A stretch of 64,000 nt of DNA from Ornithinibacillus bavariensis (GCF_018333235.1 NZ_BORP01000002.1:186001-250000); one strand, 5' to 3'. Counted from the stretch's first letter, positions 45,807 to 58,691 are shown. Notes: generated by a model from the sequence alone, not told the origin. Translations and numbers: made by a program.

Positions 45807-47243
45807 ATGGAAATTATGCCCTATATATTTCTAGCTTTAATAATTTTTAATATTACATTAGGACTTTCAATAGTATTCTTAGAAAGAAAAGATGCGTCAG
45901 CAACATGGGCATGGTTAATGGTTCTTTTATTTGTCCCTGTGGTAGGTTTTTTTCTATATTTAATTTTCGGACGAAGAATAAGTGGAAAGCGTATTTTTAC
46001 TTGGGACGCAAAGGCAAAGCTTGGCGTAAAGGCAAAGGTTCAGTCTCAGATAAGAGCAATTGAAAATGATGAGTTCATTTTTAATGACCTAGCAGAGTAT
46101 CGGGATTTATACTATTTACATTTGCGAAATGATGCTGCAATCTTTACTCAGAATAATAAGGTGGATCTATTTGTAGATGGAAATGAAAAATTTCAGGCAT
46201 TGTTAAATGATATGGAAGCTGCTAAAGACCATATACACCTTTTATACTATATTATACGTCATGATGAGCTCGGACAACGAATAGCAAATATGTTAATTAA
46301 GAAAGCACAAGAGGGTGTAGAGGTTAGACTACTATATGATGCACTTGGAACACGATATCTACGTCCTAAATATCTTCGTACATTAAAACGGGCGGGAATT
46401 CAAGTAGCAGCATTTTTTCCTTCACTGATTCCTAAAATTAATTTTAAAATTAATTATAGAAACCACCGTAAGCTAGCAATTATTGATGGGGAAATAGGAT
46501 ATATTGGTGGCTTCAATATTGGTGATGAGTATGTAGGGAAGAGTAAAAAATTCGGTCATTGGCGTGATACCCATTTGAGAATATGTGGGGATGCGGTTCA
46601 AGGGATGCAAACCCGTTTCATTTTGGATTGGAATCAGGCGTCAAAGAATGATATTCTGTATGATGATCGTTATTATACAACACATTCCTGTGGCGATGTT
46701 GGGGTACAAATAGTTTCAAGTGGACCTGACTCTGACTGGGAGCAAATCAAAAATGGTTATATTAAGATGATATTGTCAGCTAAGGATTATGTTTACATAC
46801 AGACTCCTTATTTTATTCCAGACGAGAGCTTAAAGGATGCCATTCGTATCGCAGCATTATCCGGTGTTGATGTAAAAATCATGATTCCTAATAAGCCTGA
46901 CCACCCATTTGTCTATTGGGCAACCTTGTCCTATGTTGGAGATATGCTAGAGGCTGGTGCTGAAGTGTATATCTATCAAAAGGGATTCCTTCATTCCAAG
47001 ACAATCGTGGTTGACGGGAAAATTGCATCCGTAGGAACAGCTAATATTGATGTGAGGAGCTTCCGATTGAATTTCGAAGTGAATGCTTTTTTATATAATA
47101 GAACTCTAGCTTCCAGTCTAGTAAAAGAATTCCATATTGATATTGAGAATTCAACACAAATGACGAAAAAACTGTACAGTAAACGATCCGTAGGCATTAA
47201 AATAAAAGAGTCCATCTCGCGGTTAATATCACCAATACTATAA
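45807..47243 (+). CDS. cls: Cardiolipin synthase
   Basis: This 478-residue membrane enzyme joins two phosphatidylglycerol molecules to form cardiolipin. Two N-terminal membrane helices precede two phospholipase D domains. The HKD motifs are complete: NHRKLAIIDGEIGYIGGFNIGDEY (about residues 220-243) and LHSKTIVVDGKIASVGTANID (about 395-415). Length equals that of Bacillus ClsA. The ribosome site is AAAAGGGG. The thioesterase gene follows after 32 bases and is probably cotranscribed. Confidence 0.94.
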   Translation: MEIMPYIFLALIIFNITLGLSIVFLERKDASATWAWLMVLLFVPVVGFFLYLIFGRRISGKRIFTWDAKAKLGVKAKVQSQIRAIENDEFIFNDLAEYRDLYYLHLRNDAAIFTQNNKVDLFVDGNEKFQALLNDMEAAKDHIHLLYYIIRHDELGQRIANMLIKKAQEGVEVRLLYDALGTRYLRPKYLRTLKRAGIQVAAFFPSLIPKINFKINYRNHRKLAIIDGEIGYIGGFNIGDEYVGKSKKFGHWRDTHLRICGDAVQGMQTRFILDWNQASKNDILYDDRYYTTHSCGDVGVQIVSSGPDSDWEQIKNGYIKMILSAKDYVYIQTPYFIPDESLKDAIRIAALSGVDVKIMIPNKPDHPFVYWATLSYVGDMLEAGAEVYIYQKGFLHSKTIVVDGKIASVGTANIDVRSFRLNFEVNAFLYNRTLASSLVKEFHIDIENSTQMTKKLYSKRSVGIKIKESISRLISPIL

Positions 47244-47275
47244 CAAAACGAAAAAATAAATGGAGTGAATTCATC

Positions 47276-47791
47276 ATGAAAAGAAAACCTTGTTCCGATT
47301 CATTAGCAGTAAAAACTTCCCATGTATTACCACCAGACACGAATTATCACGGAACACTTTTTGGTGGAACATTAATGGCACATATTGATGATGTAGCTGC
47401 AATTGCAGCAGTAAGACATTGCCGTAAAGCGGTTGTAACTGCTTCGACGGATTCAGTGGACTTTTTAGAGCCTGTTAAAGAAGGAAACTCTATTTGTGTA
47501 GAAGCCTTTGTAACCTATACTCGAAATACATCGATGGAGGTATTTGTTAAAGCAGTATCAGAGGATCTTCTATCTGGTGAGCGCAAGGTTTGTGCAACAG
47601 CCTTCCTAACCTTTGTTGCGGTTGACGAAGATTTGCGCCCTATTCCAGTACCAGAGGTATATCCGGTTACCGAATCTGAGAAATTACTACATGAAGGTGC
47701 AAAGGAACGAGCTGAACTTAGAAGAGAACGGAGAAGGAATTCCAAAGAGTTTGCAGCACGATTTGGAACAAGCTATCCTTGGAATAAATAA
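47276..47791 (+). CDS. Hotdog-fold acyl-CoA thioesterase (YkhA-like)
   Basis: This 171-residue cytosolic enzyme hydrolyses acyl-CoA. The single hotdog domain shows PPDTNYHGTLFGGTLMAHIDDVAAIAA, with the conserved Asn-His-Gly pattern and Asp, then VDFLEPVKEG and FVTYTRNTSMEV. It ends in a basic helical tail (RAELRRERRRNSK). Its size fits the acyl-CoA thioester hydrolases of Bacillus. The ribosome site is TGGAG. Its position behind cls suggests a lipid-related unit. Confidence 0.9.
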   Translation: MKRKPCSDSLAVKTSHVLPPDTNYHGTLFGGTLMAHIDDVAAIAAVRHCRKAVVTASTDSVDFLEPVKEGNSICVEAFVTYTRNTSMEVFVKAVSEDLLSGERKVCATAFLTFVAVDEDLRPIPVPEVYPVTESEKLLHEGAKERAELRRERRRNSKEFAARFGTSYPWNK

Positions 47792-47851
47792 AGCCTTGTA
47801 GAAATATTACGTTTAGAATTTTCTTAGAGTATGAATAGTAGCCTTGAGAAG

Positions 47852-47885
47852 AGAGGTCTAGTTTTAATAGGCTTCTTTCTTTTTG
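47852..47885 (+). terminator. Terminator after the thioesterase gene
   Basis: AGAGGTCTA / TAGGCTTCT (two GU pairs) is followed by TTCTTTTT. Confidence 0.65.
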
Positions 47886-47960
47886 AGGGATTTTTTCATA
47901 ATTGGTTATGCTAATTAATAATAATGAGATTAGATGTCTGTTACTGAAAGGGGAAGTTTA

Positions 47961-49382
47961 ATGGGTTTTTTAGAAGGGCTAGTTGATTCTATTAATGAAG
48001 TGTTATGGTCATACATACTTATTATTGTTCTGATTGGATTAGGATTATATTTCACAATTCGTACAAAGTTTATCCAGATTCTTAATTTTCCTGAAATGAT
48101 ACGTGTTTTGTTTGATAAGCGTACAATCGATGCATCAGGTAAAAAAGGTACATCCTCCTTTCAAGCATTTGCAATAAGTGCTGCTTCAAGAGTTGGAACA
48201 GGAAACCTTGCAGGAGTAGCCTCTGCTATAGCAGTAGGTGGACCAGGGGCAATTTTTTGGATGTGGGTCATTGCACTACTTGGTTCTGCATCTGGTTTTG
48301 TAGAAAGTACGTTAGCTCAAATTTATAAGGTGCCTGAGAAAAATCAATATCGTGGTGGGCCAGCATACTATATGGAAAAAGGTCTTAAAAATCGCTGGTT
48401 AGGAGTTGTTTTTGCTATCACGATTACGTTTACATATGGACTTGTATTTAATTCTGTACAATCAAATACAATTAGTTTAGCATTTGAAGGACAATTTAAT
48501 ATTTCGGAAGGCACAATAGCGGTTGTGTTGATAATACTAACGGCTGCCGTTATTTTCGGCGGGATAAAAAGCATTGCTAATGTGTCGCAGGTTATTGTTC
48601 CAATCATGGCAATTCTTTATTTGGCTATTGCTTTTTATGTAATAATCATCAATCTTGATGCAATCCCAGAGATATTCTCGTTAATTTTTGCAAATGCTTT
48701 TGGAATTAAAGAGGTAGCTGGAGGCGGCTTTGGAGCAGCTATTATGATGGGAATTAAGCGGGGGCTATTTTCGAATGAAGCCGGAATGGGTAGTGCACCA
48801 AATGCTGCAGCAACAGCAGAAGTGTCCCATCCAGTTAAACAAGGACTAATTCAGGCATTAGGGGTGTTTTTTGATACGTTATTAATTTGTTCGGCAACTG
48901 GATTTATTATCCTATCAGCAGGAGGTTATGCTGGCAGCAAACTAGACGGTATTCAATTAACCCAGAATGCCATTACACAGCATATAGGCCCATGGGCTGG
49001 CATATTTGTAGCAGTTGCTATATTTCTATTTGCCTACAGCTCGATTTTAGGTAACTATTATTACGGAGAAAGTAATATTGGATATATTAAAAATAGTCCA
49101 GGCTGGTTATTTATCTATCGATTAGCTGTATTAGCGATGGTGGCATTTGGAGCTCTAGCAAGCTTTGACTTTGTCTGGGCACTAGCCGATTTGACAATGG
49201 CAATCATGGCATTAATAAACCTTTATGCAATAATGAAACTATATAAAATTGTCCATCGAGTCCTTCAAGATTACCGAGAACAAAGGAGAGCTGGAAAGGA
49301 TCCAGTTTTCAATCGAGAAATATTAGATGATACATCTGGGATTGAATTTTGGGAGCCAGGTCAGGTGAAAGGAAAGGAATAG
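47961..49382 (+). CDS. Sodium:alanine symporter (AGCS family)
   Basis: This 473-residue membrane carrier has about 11 helices. It takes up alanine or glycine with sodium. I use ATG 47961 (AAAGGGGAAG upstream) rather than the upstream GTG frame. Family features: GTGNLAGVASAIAVGGPGA with the substrate/sodium site, ESTLAQIYK, GGPAYYMEKGL, and GIKRGLFSNEAGMGSAPNAAA. It resembles Bacillus AlsT. It is monocistronic, with a terminator in front and behind. Confidence 0.92.
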   Translation: MGFLEGLVDSINEVLWSYILIIVLIGLGLYFTIRTKFIQILNFPEMIRVLFDKRTIDASGKKGTSSFQAFAISAASRVGTGNLAGVASAIAVGGPGAIFWMWVIALLGSASGFVESTLAQIYKVPEKNQYRGGPAYYMEKGLKNRWLGVVFAITITFTYGLVFNSVQSNTISLAFEGQFNISEGTIAVVLIILTAAVIFGGIKSIANVSQVIVPIMAILYLAIAFYVIIINLDAIPEIFSLIFANAFGIKEVAGGGFGAAIMMGIKRGLFSNEAGMGSAPNAAATAEVSHPVKQGLIQALGVFFDTLLICSATGFIILSAGGYAGSKLDGIQLTQNAITQHIGPWAGIFVAVAIFLFAYSSILGNYYYGESNIGYIKNSPGWLFIYRLAVLAMVAFGALASFDFVWALADLTMAIMALINLYAIMKLYKIVHRVLQDYREQRRAGKDPVFNREILDDTSGIEFWEPGQVKGKE

Positions 49383-49388
49383 AAGTGG

Positions 49389-49423
49389 AAAGACACTCAC
49401 TCAAATGAAGTGGGTGTCTTTTA
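49389..49423 (+). terminator. Terminator after the alanine symporter gene
   Basis: The stem AGACACTCACT / AGTGGGTGTCT (one GU pair) is followed by TTTTATG. Confidence 0.85.
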
Positions 49424-49429
49424 TGTTGG

Positions 49430-49764
49430 AGAAGGGCTGTAAGCATCATTTTAACAGAAGATAAGGTTTGAAATGAATCATAGAAGGACTGTAAGCATCA
49501 TTTCAACCGTAGAAGAGGACTGAAATGAATCATAGAAGGGCTATAAACATCATTTCAACAGTAAATAAGGTTTGAAATGAATCATAGAAGGACTGTAAGC
49601 ATCATTTCAACCGTAGAAGAGGATTGAAATGAACGATAGAAGGGCTATAAACATCATTTCAACCGTAGAATAGGATTGAAATGAATCACAGAAAGACTGT
49701 AAGCATCATTTCAACAGTAAATAAGGTTTGAAATGAATGATAGAAAGAATATACACATCATAAC
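49430..49764. repeat. 52-bp tandem repeat array, six full copies plus a partial one
   Basis: Copies start at 49430, 49482, 49534, 49586, 49638, 49690 and 49742 (partial), each exactly 52 bp. Every full unit holds an inverted repeat of the type CATTTCAA / TTGAAATG around a 13-base centre. Two variants alternate in copies 1-4 (one with GCTATAAACATC and AACAGTAAATAAGG, the other with GACTGTAAGCATC and AACCGTAGAAGAGG); copies 5 and 6 are hybrids. This suggests growth by 104-bp dimers followed by exchange. There is no ORF in the array. Confidence 0.93.
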
Positions 49765-49789
49765 TAGATGAGATTCATTAATAAAACCA

Positions 49790-49818
49790 TTGAAATATTT
49801 AAAGTAAACGCTTACAAT
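49790..49818 (+). promoter_or_regulatory. Promoter of the hut operon overlapped by a cre site
   Basis: TTGAAA (49790-49795), 17-bp spacer, TACAAT (49813-49818). The minus-strand TTGTAAGCGTTTACT (49817-49803) fits WTGNAANCGNWNNCW at all fixed positions and covers the spacer and -10, so bound CcpA would exclude RNA polymerase. Confidence 0.8.
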
Positions 49819-49855
49819 GAAAAGTAAGAATAGTGAGAACATATGAGGTGCTGGA

Positions 49856-49915
49856 ATGGTGATTCATAAACTGAAGTATCATCTACAGCTTAATAATCAA
49901 GGAGGCTTGGTCTAA
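49856..49915 (+). CDS. Putative hut leader peptide (19 residues)
   Basis: A short ORF starts at ATG 49856, five bases after GAGGTG, and encodes MVIHKLKYHLQLNNQGGLV. It has His at positions 4 and 9. Its last five codons (from 49901) form the 5' arm of the hut terminator, and its TAA stop (49913-49915) lies in the terminator loop. A ribosome that finishes the ORF would cover the 5' arm; one held at the second His codon (49880-49882) would leave the stem free. This arrangement fits translation-controlled attenuation, but that it is translated is inference. Confidence 0.45.
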   Translation: MVIHKLKYHLQLNNQGGLV

Positions 49916-49937
49916 GGATCGCAAGCCTCCTTTTTAT
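49899..49937 (+). terminator. Terminator in the hut leader, before hutH
   Basis: The 11-bp stem AAGGAGGCTTG / CAAGCCTCCTT with a 12-base loop is followed by a T-run (TTTTTATTT). It lies between the hut promoter and hutH, so hut expression must depend on read-through or antitermination. Confidence 0.9.
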
Positions 49938-49982
49938 TTGAACACTTTAACTTGCTAAAACGATACTATGGAGGTGTAGGAA

Positions 49983-51501
49983 ATGGTTGTATTAACCGGG
50001 AATTCATTAACCTTGGAAGATATAAAGCGTGTTGTAATGGAGCACGAGTCTGTTACCCTTTGTGATATTCAACGAAAGAAGATAGAACTAAATCGGCAAA
50101 CAGTAGAAGAAATGCTAAATGAAAAACGTGTGATGTATGGAATTAATACAGGTTTCGGAAAATTTAGTGATGTGCTGATAGAGGAAGATGATCTAGAAGA
50201 GCTTCAACTCAATTTAATCCATTCACATGCATGTGGGGTGGGAGAACCATTTGATGAAAAAATAAGTAAGGTGATGGTTTTACTGAGAGCAAATGCGCTT
50301 GCACAGGGCTATTCAGGAGTTCGACCAGAGCTTATTCAACAATTAATCGATATCCTGAATGTTGGTATAGCACCAGTGATTCCGCAACAAGGGTCACTTG
50401 GTGCGAGTGGCGATTTAGCTCCGCTCTCCCATCTAGCACTTGTTTTACTAGGTGAGGGTGAAGTGTTTTATCAAGGGAAAAGGATGCATACATTGGATGC
50501 CTTTCAACAAGTGGGTTTAATACCAATATCACTTAAGGCAAAGGAAGGCTTAGCACTCATTAATGGGACACAAGCAATGACGGCAGTTGGAGTTATCACG
50601 TATTTAGAGATGGAAAAGCTTTTATATCAAAGTGAGCTTACGGCTGCCATGACAATGGAAGGATTACACGGAATCATGGATGCATTTGATGCAGATGTTC
50701 ACCGTGTAAGGGGACATCAGGAGCAAATGGAAGTAGCGAAACGCATACGAGAGATTTTACGTGATAGTGAATTGACAACAGCGCAAGGAGAAATGCGTGT
50801 TCAAGATGCCTATACGATACGATGTATTCCTCAGGTTCTAGGGGCGTGCTGGCAGACACTACATTATGCAAAAGAAAAACTAACGATAGAGATAAATGCT
50901 GTTACGGATAATCCATTAATCTTCTCCGATGACAATAAGGTAATCTCTGGTGGAAATTTTCACGGTGAGCCAATTGCTTTTACAATGGACTTTTTAAAGC
51001 TAGGTATAGCAGAGACTGCAAATATATCAGAAAGAAGAATCGAAAGACTGGTGAACCCACAATTAAATGATCTTCCTGCTTTCTTAAGTCCAAAACCAGG
51101 CTTAGAGTCAGGAGCAATGATTATGCAATATAGTGCGGCTTCTCTTGTGTCAGAAAATAAAACACTAGCACATCCAGCAAGTGTCGATTCCATTCCGTCG
51201 TCTGCTAATCAAGAGGATCATGTGAGCATGGGAACAATAGCAGCAAGGCATGCACTATCTATGCTGCAAAATACAAGACGTGTCATAGCAATAGAACTTA
51301 TATGTGCCATGCAAGCAGTTGAATATCGCGGTATCGAAAAAATGGCAGAGAAAACGCGATTATTTTATGAAAAGGCAAGATACATCGTTCCTAGTATTAC
51401 AAAGGATCGAATTTTCTCCATAGATATTGAAAATTTAGCGGATTGGTTAAAAGAGTCACAGGAAAGTGATGTTACGAATTTAAAAGGAGAGGTGAGGGTT
51501 T

Positions 51502-51509
<8 letters not shown>
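49983..51509 (+). CDS. hutH: Histidine ammonia-lyase
   Basis: This 508-residue enzyme removes ammonia from L-histidine to give urocanate, the first step of histidine degradation. The self-made MIO cofactor arises from Ala141-Ser142-Gly143, seen in [13 protein letters not shown]. Other family blocks: [25 protein letters not shown]-like [15 protein letters not shown], and [10 protein letters not shown]. Ribosome site GGAGGTG. It opens the hutHUIG operon behind a cre-overlapped promoter and a leader terminator; the hutP gene that precedes hutH in B. subtilis is absent here. Confidence 0.96.
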
Positions 51510-55357
<3,848 letters not shown>

Positions 55358-55359
<2 letters not shown>

Positions 55360-55381
55360 AAAAAGTCCCCAGCCTGGGGAC
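55358..55381 (-). terminator. Terminator for the HxlR-type gene (minus)
   Basis: GTCCCC / GGGGAC with a short loop (55365-55381) is followed on the minus strand by TTTTTTTAC. It lies 220 bp downstream of the regulator gene and touches the end of hutG. The 220 bp between holds no visible gene. Confidence 0.7.
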
Positions 55382-55602
55382 TAAATTAAACATTCGACAA
55401 ATCTTTCTATTAGAGGGATTCTAATAGATCACAGTTTACTAAGGAAAGTTAAAATTACATAAAGAAGTATTTTAATAGACTTGGGTTAATCTTGATTTAT
55501 TTGTAATGTCTATTTGTCTGGCTCTGAAAGACCAATCGCCATTGATGAGAGCTAAAATGTTAATTGGCTATACTCTTCCAAAATGCGATAATGGTTAATA
55601 GC

Positions 55603-55926
55603 CTATGCTTCTTCTAATTCTTCCTTTGTAATCCATTTATTTGCCCAGTCCTGGATGTCTTCAATAACAGGACGAAGTGATTCACCTTTTTTGGATAGTG
55701 AATATTCAATACGAACTGGAAATTCGGAATATATATTTCGATCGACAATGCCTTCTTTTTCAAGCATCTTTAGACGGTCAGAAAGTAGTCTCCCACTAAT
55801 AGGTAAACTGGATTCCATTTCAGAGAAACGCTTAGCACCGTCTAACAATTCAAAAAGAATAAGTCCGACCCAGCGTTTACTAATAATTTGCATGGCTTTT
55901 TCAAAACGTGGGCATAGTTCACTCAC
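55603..55926 (-). CDS. HxlR-family transcriptional regulator
   Basis: This 107-residue winged-helix regulator belongs to the MarR-like HxlR family. It has an early cysteine (MSELCPRFEKAM), then the DNA-binding segment GAKRFSEMESSLPISGRLLSDRLKMLEKEGIVDR and the wing EFPVRIEYSLSKKGESL. Members such as YodB sense electrophiles or oxidants through this N-terminal Cys, so a similar role is possible. GTG 55926 follows GAGGTG by six bases. It is divergent from the aminopeptidase gene, a possible target. Confidence 0.9.
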   Translation of the reverse strand: MSELCPRFEKAMQIISKRWVGLILFELLDGAKRFSEMESSLPISGRLLSDRLKMLEKEGIVDRNIYSEFPVRIEYSLSKKGESLRPVIEDIQDWANKWITKEELEEA

Positions 55927-55964
55927 TCAGATCACCTCACTATCGGCATCGGAAGTCTTCATTA

Positions 55965-55982
55965 GCTTACAAAAAGTAACTA
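55965..55982. promoter_or_regulatory. Possible HxlR operator
   Basis: The short inverted repeat TTAC-N5-GTAA lies 40 bp upstream of the HxlR gene, in the divergent region shared with the aminopeptidase gene. TTAC/GTAA arms are common in operators of this family. Confidence 0.35.
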
Positions 55983-56125
55983 TAACAATTTTAACATAAC
56001 GTAATGAAGAAGTAAAATACAAAAAATGACATAAAAGCTGGTTATACGAATAGAAGTTAGTTGGATATTTTAGTATTTTGTGAAATAATAACAATACAAT
56101 GAATTTAATATTTGGAGGTTTCAAT

Positions 56126-57370
56126 ATGGTATCACAGCAAACACAAGAGAAATATGCAGAATTAGCTTTACGTAAAGGTGTAAATATACAAAAAGGTCAA
56201 GCATTAATGATTAACTCTACCATTGAGGGTGCAGAGTTTACAAAGATTGTTGCAAAAAAGGCATATGAGTTAGGTGCAAAGGATGTACATATTATCTGGG
56301 GAGATGATGATTTAACACTTTGGAAATATCAATATGCTCCAGATGAGGTATTAGAGCACTTTCCAGAGTGGAAGGTAAAGCTACACGATATGTACGCTGA
56401 AGATGGAGCGGCAGTTCTTTCGATTCGATCAACAAATCCAGATTTATTAAAGGATATTGATCCTACAAAAGTAGCTAAAGCAAATAAAGCAGCAGCACTT
56501 GCAATGACAAATTTTCGTAAGTATACAATGAACGACAAAATTACATGGTCTATTATTTCGATTCCAACAGGTGATTGGGCACAGAAAATTTTCCCGGAAA
56601 AATCTCGTGAAGATGCAATAGCAAGTCTCTGGGATGCTATCATTAAAATTGTTCGTGTTGACCAAGAAGATCCGATTAAAGCATGGGATGAGCATAATGC
56701 AACCTTAAAAACAGCTCGTGAAATCTTAAATGATAAGAACTATAAAAAGCTGGTATTCAAAGCACCAGGTACAGATTTGGAAATGGAGCTTCCAGAAGGA
56801 CATATTTGGAAGGGTGGTTCTGCAGTATCAGAAAAGGGGATTACATTTAATCCAAACATGCCAACAGAGGAAGTTTTCTCCATGCCACATAAATATGGTG
56901 TAAATGGAACGGTATCAAGTACAAAGCCATTAAATTATGGTGGAAGCCTTATCGACAACTTTAGCCTAACATTCAAAGACGGAAAGGTTGTTGATTTCAA
57001 GGCTGAAGTAGGTGAAGATACATTAAAACATCTACTTGAAACAGATGAAGGTGCAAGTCGTATCGGAGAAATTGCTCTAGTGCCACACGAATCTCCTGTT
57101 TCTCAATCAGGCTTAATCTTCTACAACACATTATTTGATGAAAATGCTTCTTGTCATATCGCACTTGGTAAAGCGTACCCAACGAATGTGAAAGGTGGAT
57201 CAGCTATGAGTGAGGTGGAACTAGATAAGGCTGGTGTCAATGATAGCCTTGTACACGTGGACTTCATGATTGGCTCTGAGAAGCTTGATATCGATGGTGT
57301 AAAAGCAGATGGATCAACAGAACCGGTATTCCGAAATGGAACATGGGCATTAGATATGAAAGGGAAATAA
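56126..57370 (+). CDS. M29 family aminopeptidase (AmpS/PepS-like)
   Basis: This 414-residue cytosolic metallo-aminopeptidase of the thermophilic aminopeptidase family removes N-terminal residues from peptides. It has the co-catalytic metal site motifs in EEVFSMPHKYGVNGTV and the late FDENASCHIALGKAYP, with conserved Glu, His and Asp. ATG 56126 (TTGGAGG seven bases upstream) is preferred over an upstream frame at 56099. It would finish digestion of peptides imported by the Opp systems. A strong terminator follows. Confidence 0.93.
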   Translation: MVSQQTQEKYAELALRKGVNIQKGQALMINSTIEGAEFTKIVAKKAYELGAKDVHIIWGDDDLTLWKYQYAPDEVLEHFPEWKVKLHDMYAEDGAAVLSIRSTNPDLLKDIDPTKVAKANKAAALAMTNFRKYTMNDKITWSIISIPTGDWAQKIFPEKSREDAIASLWDAIIKIVRVDQEDPIKAWDEHNATLKTAREILNDKNYKKLVFKAPGTDLEMELPEGHIWKGGSAVSEKGITFNPNMPTEEVFSMPHKYGVNGTVSSTKPLNYGGSLIDNFSLTFKDGKVVDFKAEVGEDTLKHLLETDEGASRIGEIALVPHESPVSQSGLIFYNTLFDENASCHIALGKAYPTNVKGGSAMSEVELDKAGVNDSLVHVDFMIGSEKLDIDGVKADGSTEPVFRNGTWALDMKGK

Positions 57371-57384
57371 GAGCAAAAGAAAAG

Positions 57385-57416
57385 CTGTTACACAGTGAAT
57401 GTGTAACAGTTTTTTG
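57385..57416 (+). terminator. Terminator after the aminopeptidase gene
   Basis: The perfect stem CTGTTACAC / GTGTAACAG is followed by TTTTTTG. Confidence 0.92.
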
Positions 57417-57500
57417 TTTAAACGGCAATTTCCTATTGTGAAAAAGGGATACATATCTGTGTTATAATAAATTTGGAAAACTTTGATTTGGGGGATAAAC

Positions 57501-58274
57501 ATGGATATTATAAAACAAAATTCAATCGCCTGGGACCAAAAAGTAGAGGATGGAGCAACATACACAAAACCAGTCGCAAAAGAGATTATAGAAAAGAGTA
57601 AAACAGGGGATTGGGAAATAACGGTTACTACTGTAAGAAAAGTACCTAGAGGTTGGTTTCCGGATTCTATAAAAGGATTAAAGATACTATGCTTGGCTTC
57701 GGGTGGAGGACAACAAGGTCCTGTTTTAGCTGCAGCTGGAGCAGATGTGACCGTTGTGGATATGTCTTTGAAGCAATTAGAGCAGGATAAGTATGTGGCA
57801 ACACGGGATGGGCTGAATATTACAACCATACAAGGCAATATGAAAGACCTTCATTTTTTAGAAGAGGATACATATGACATGATTATCCATCCTGTTTCAA
57901 ATGTATTTGTGGATGATGTTTTACCAGTGTGGAAGGAAGCTGCAAGGGTGCTTAAGGAAGGTGGCATTCTAATCGCTGGATTTACTAATCCTCTTCTATA
58001 TATTTTTGATGATGAAGCGGAAATGAAGGGGAAATTAGAGGTTAAGCATAAAATTCCGTATTCTGATTTAGAAGCACTTTCTAAGGAAAAGCTAGAGGAG
58101 TTTAGAAAAAACAAACAAACGTTTGAATTTGGTCATACATTAGAAGATCAAATTCAAGGACAGATTGATGCTGGCTTTGTTATTACAGGATTTTATGAGG
58201 ATGATTTTGGTGGTACAAGATTGTTAGATAATCATATTAAAACATTTATAGCGACACGTGCTTTAAAAAAGTAA
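57501..58274 (+). CDS. Class I SAM-dependent methyltransferase
   Basis: This 257-residue methyltransferase has the SAM-binding motif I LCLASGGGQQGPVLAAAGADVTVVD at about residues 62-86. Motif II/III regions follow (NMKDLHFLEEDTYDMIIHPVS, ARVLKEGGILIAGF). Start ATG 57501 lies behind GGGGG; an earlier TTG (57483) has no site. Substrate is unknown. The membrane protein gene 24 bases downstream is likely cotranscribed. Confidence 0.88.
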   Translation: MDIIKQNSIAWDQKVEDGATYTKPVAKEIIEKSKTGDWEITVTTVRKVPRGWFPDSIKGLKILCLASGGGQQGPVLAAAGADVTVVDMSLKQLEQDKYVATRDGLNITTIQGNMKDLHFLEEDTYDMIIHPVSNVFVDDVLPVWKEAARVLKEGGILIAGFTNPLLYIFDDEAEMKGKLEVKHKIPYSDLEALSKEKLEEFRKNKQTFEFGHTLEDQIQGQIDAGFVITGFYEDDFGGTRLLDNHIKTFIATRALKK

Positions 58275-58298
58275 CACGATGGAAATGGAGTGTAGGAT

Positions 58299-58619
58299 AT
58301 GAACGTTGGTGAAATAGATACCTTTGTTTTACTTAGACCTATGTTTACGATGCTATTTGTTTTCTCACTCATTATATTGATTCTACTTATTGTACCGAAA
58401 ACGAAGTATTATATGAATGGTTTAATGGTAATCGGATCATCTGTTATGCTATCGGTAATAGCAGCACAGTTATTGTGGACGGAAGGTGTATTAGCAGACG
58501 AGCTTGGCATAGCTAGTGACGTAATATCAATACTATTGTTTGCTGCTATATTAGGTTTAGCAATTTTATCTTGTATCCTTTTTTATGTACAAAAGAAGAA
58601 AGTCACAGATAGAAAATGA
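58299..58619 (+). CDS. Small membrane protein of unknown function
   Basis: This 106-residue protein is mostly hydrophobic with three likely membrane helices (about residues 15-33, 40-58 and 72-97) and a basic C-terminus (VQKKKVTDRK). I do not recognise the family. It follows the methyltransferase by 24 bases, with TGGAG as a ribosome site, and is closed by a bidirectional terminator. Confidence 0.7.
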   Translation: MNVGEIDTFVLLRPMFTMLFVFSLIILILLIVPKTKYYMNGLMVIGSSVMLSVIAAQLLWTEGVLADELGIASDVISILLFAAILGLAILSCILFYVQKKKVTDRK

Positions 58620-58634
58620 TTCCTGATAAGGTAA

Positions 58635-58665
58635 AAAGGTATCCATATGTGGATACCTTTATCGA
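58635..58665. terminator. Bidirectional terminator before recQ
   Basis: AAAGGTATCC / GGATACCTTT with a six-base loop is T-rich on both strands, between two convergent genes. Confidence 0.85.
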
Positions 58666-58691
58666 CATCGAAGAATGATTATTACAACTAA

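Noticed and set aside
49430-49764. CRISPR-like array (regular 52-bp spacing with internal dyad)
   Set aside because: The whole 52-bp unit is repeated, there are no unique spacers, and no cas genes lie nearby. It is a plain tandem repeat.
49383-49982. Remnant of hutP upstream of hutH
   Set aside because: The region holds only a terminator, repeats, a promoter and a 19-codon ORF; no HutP-like frame could be found on either strand.
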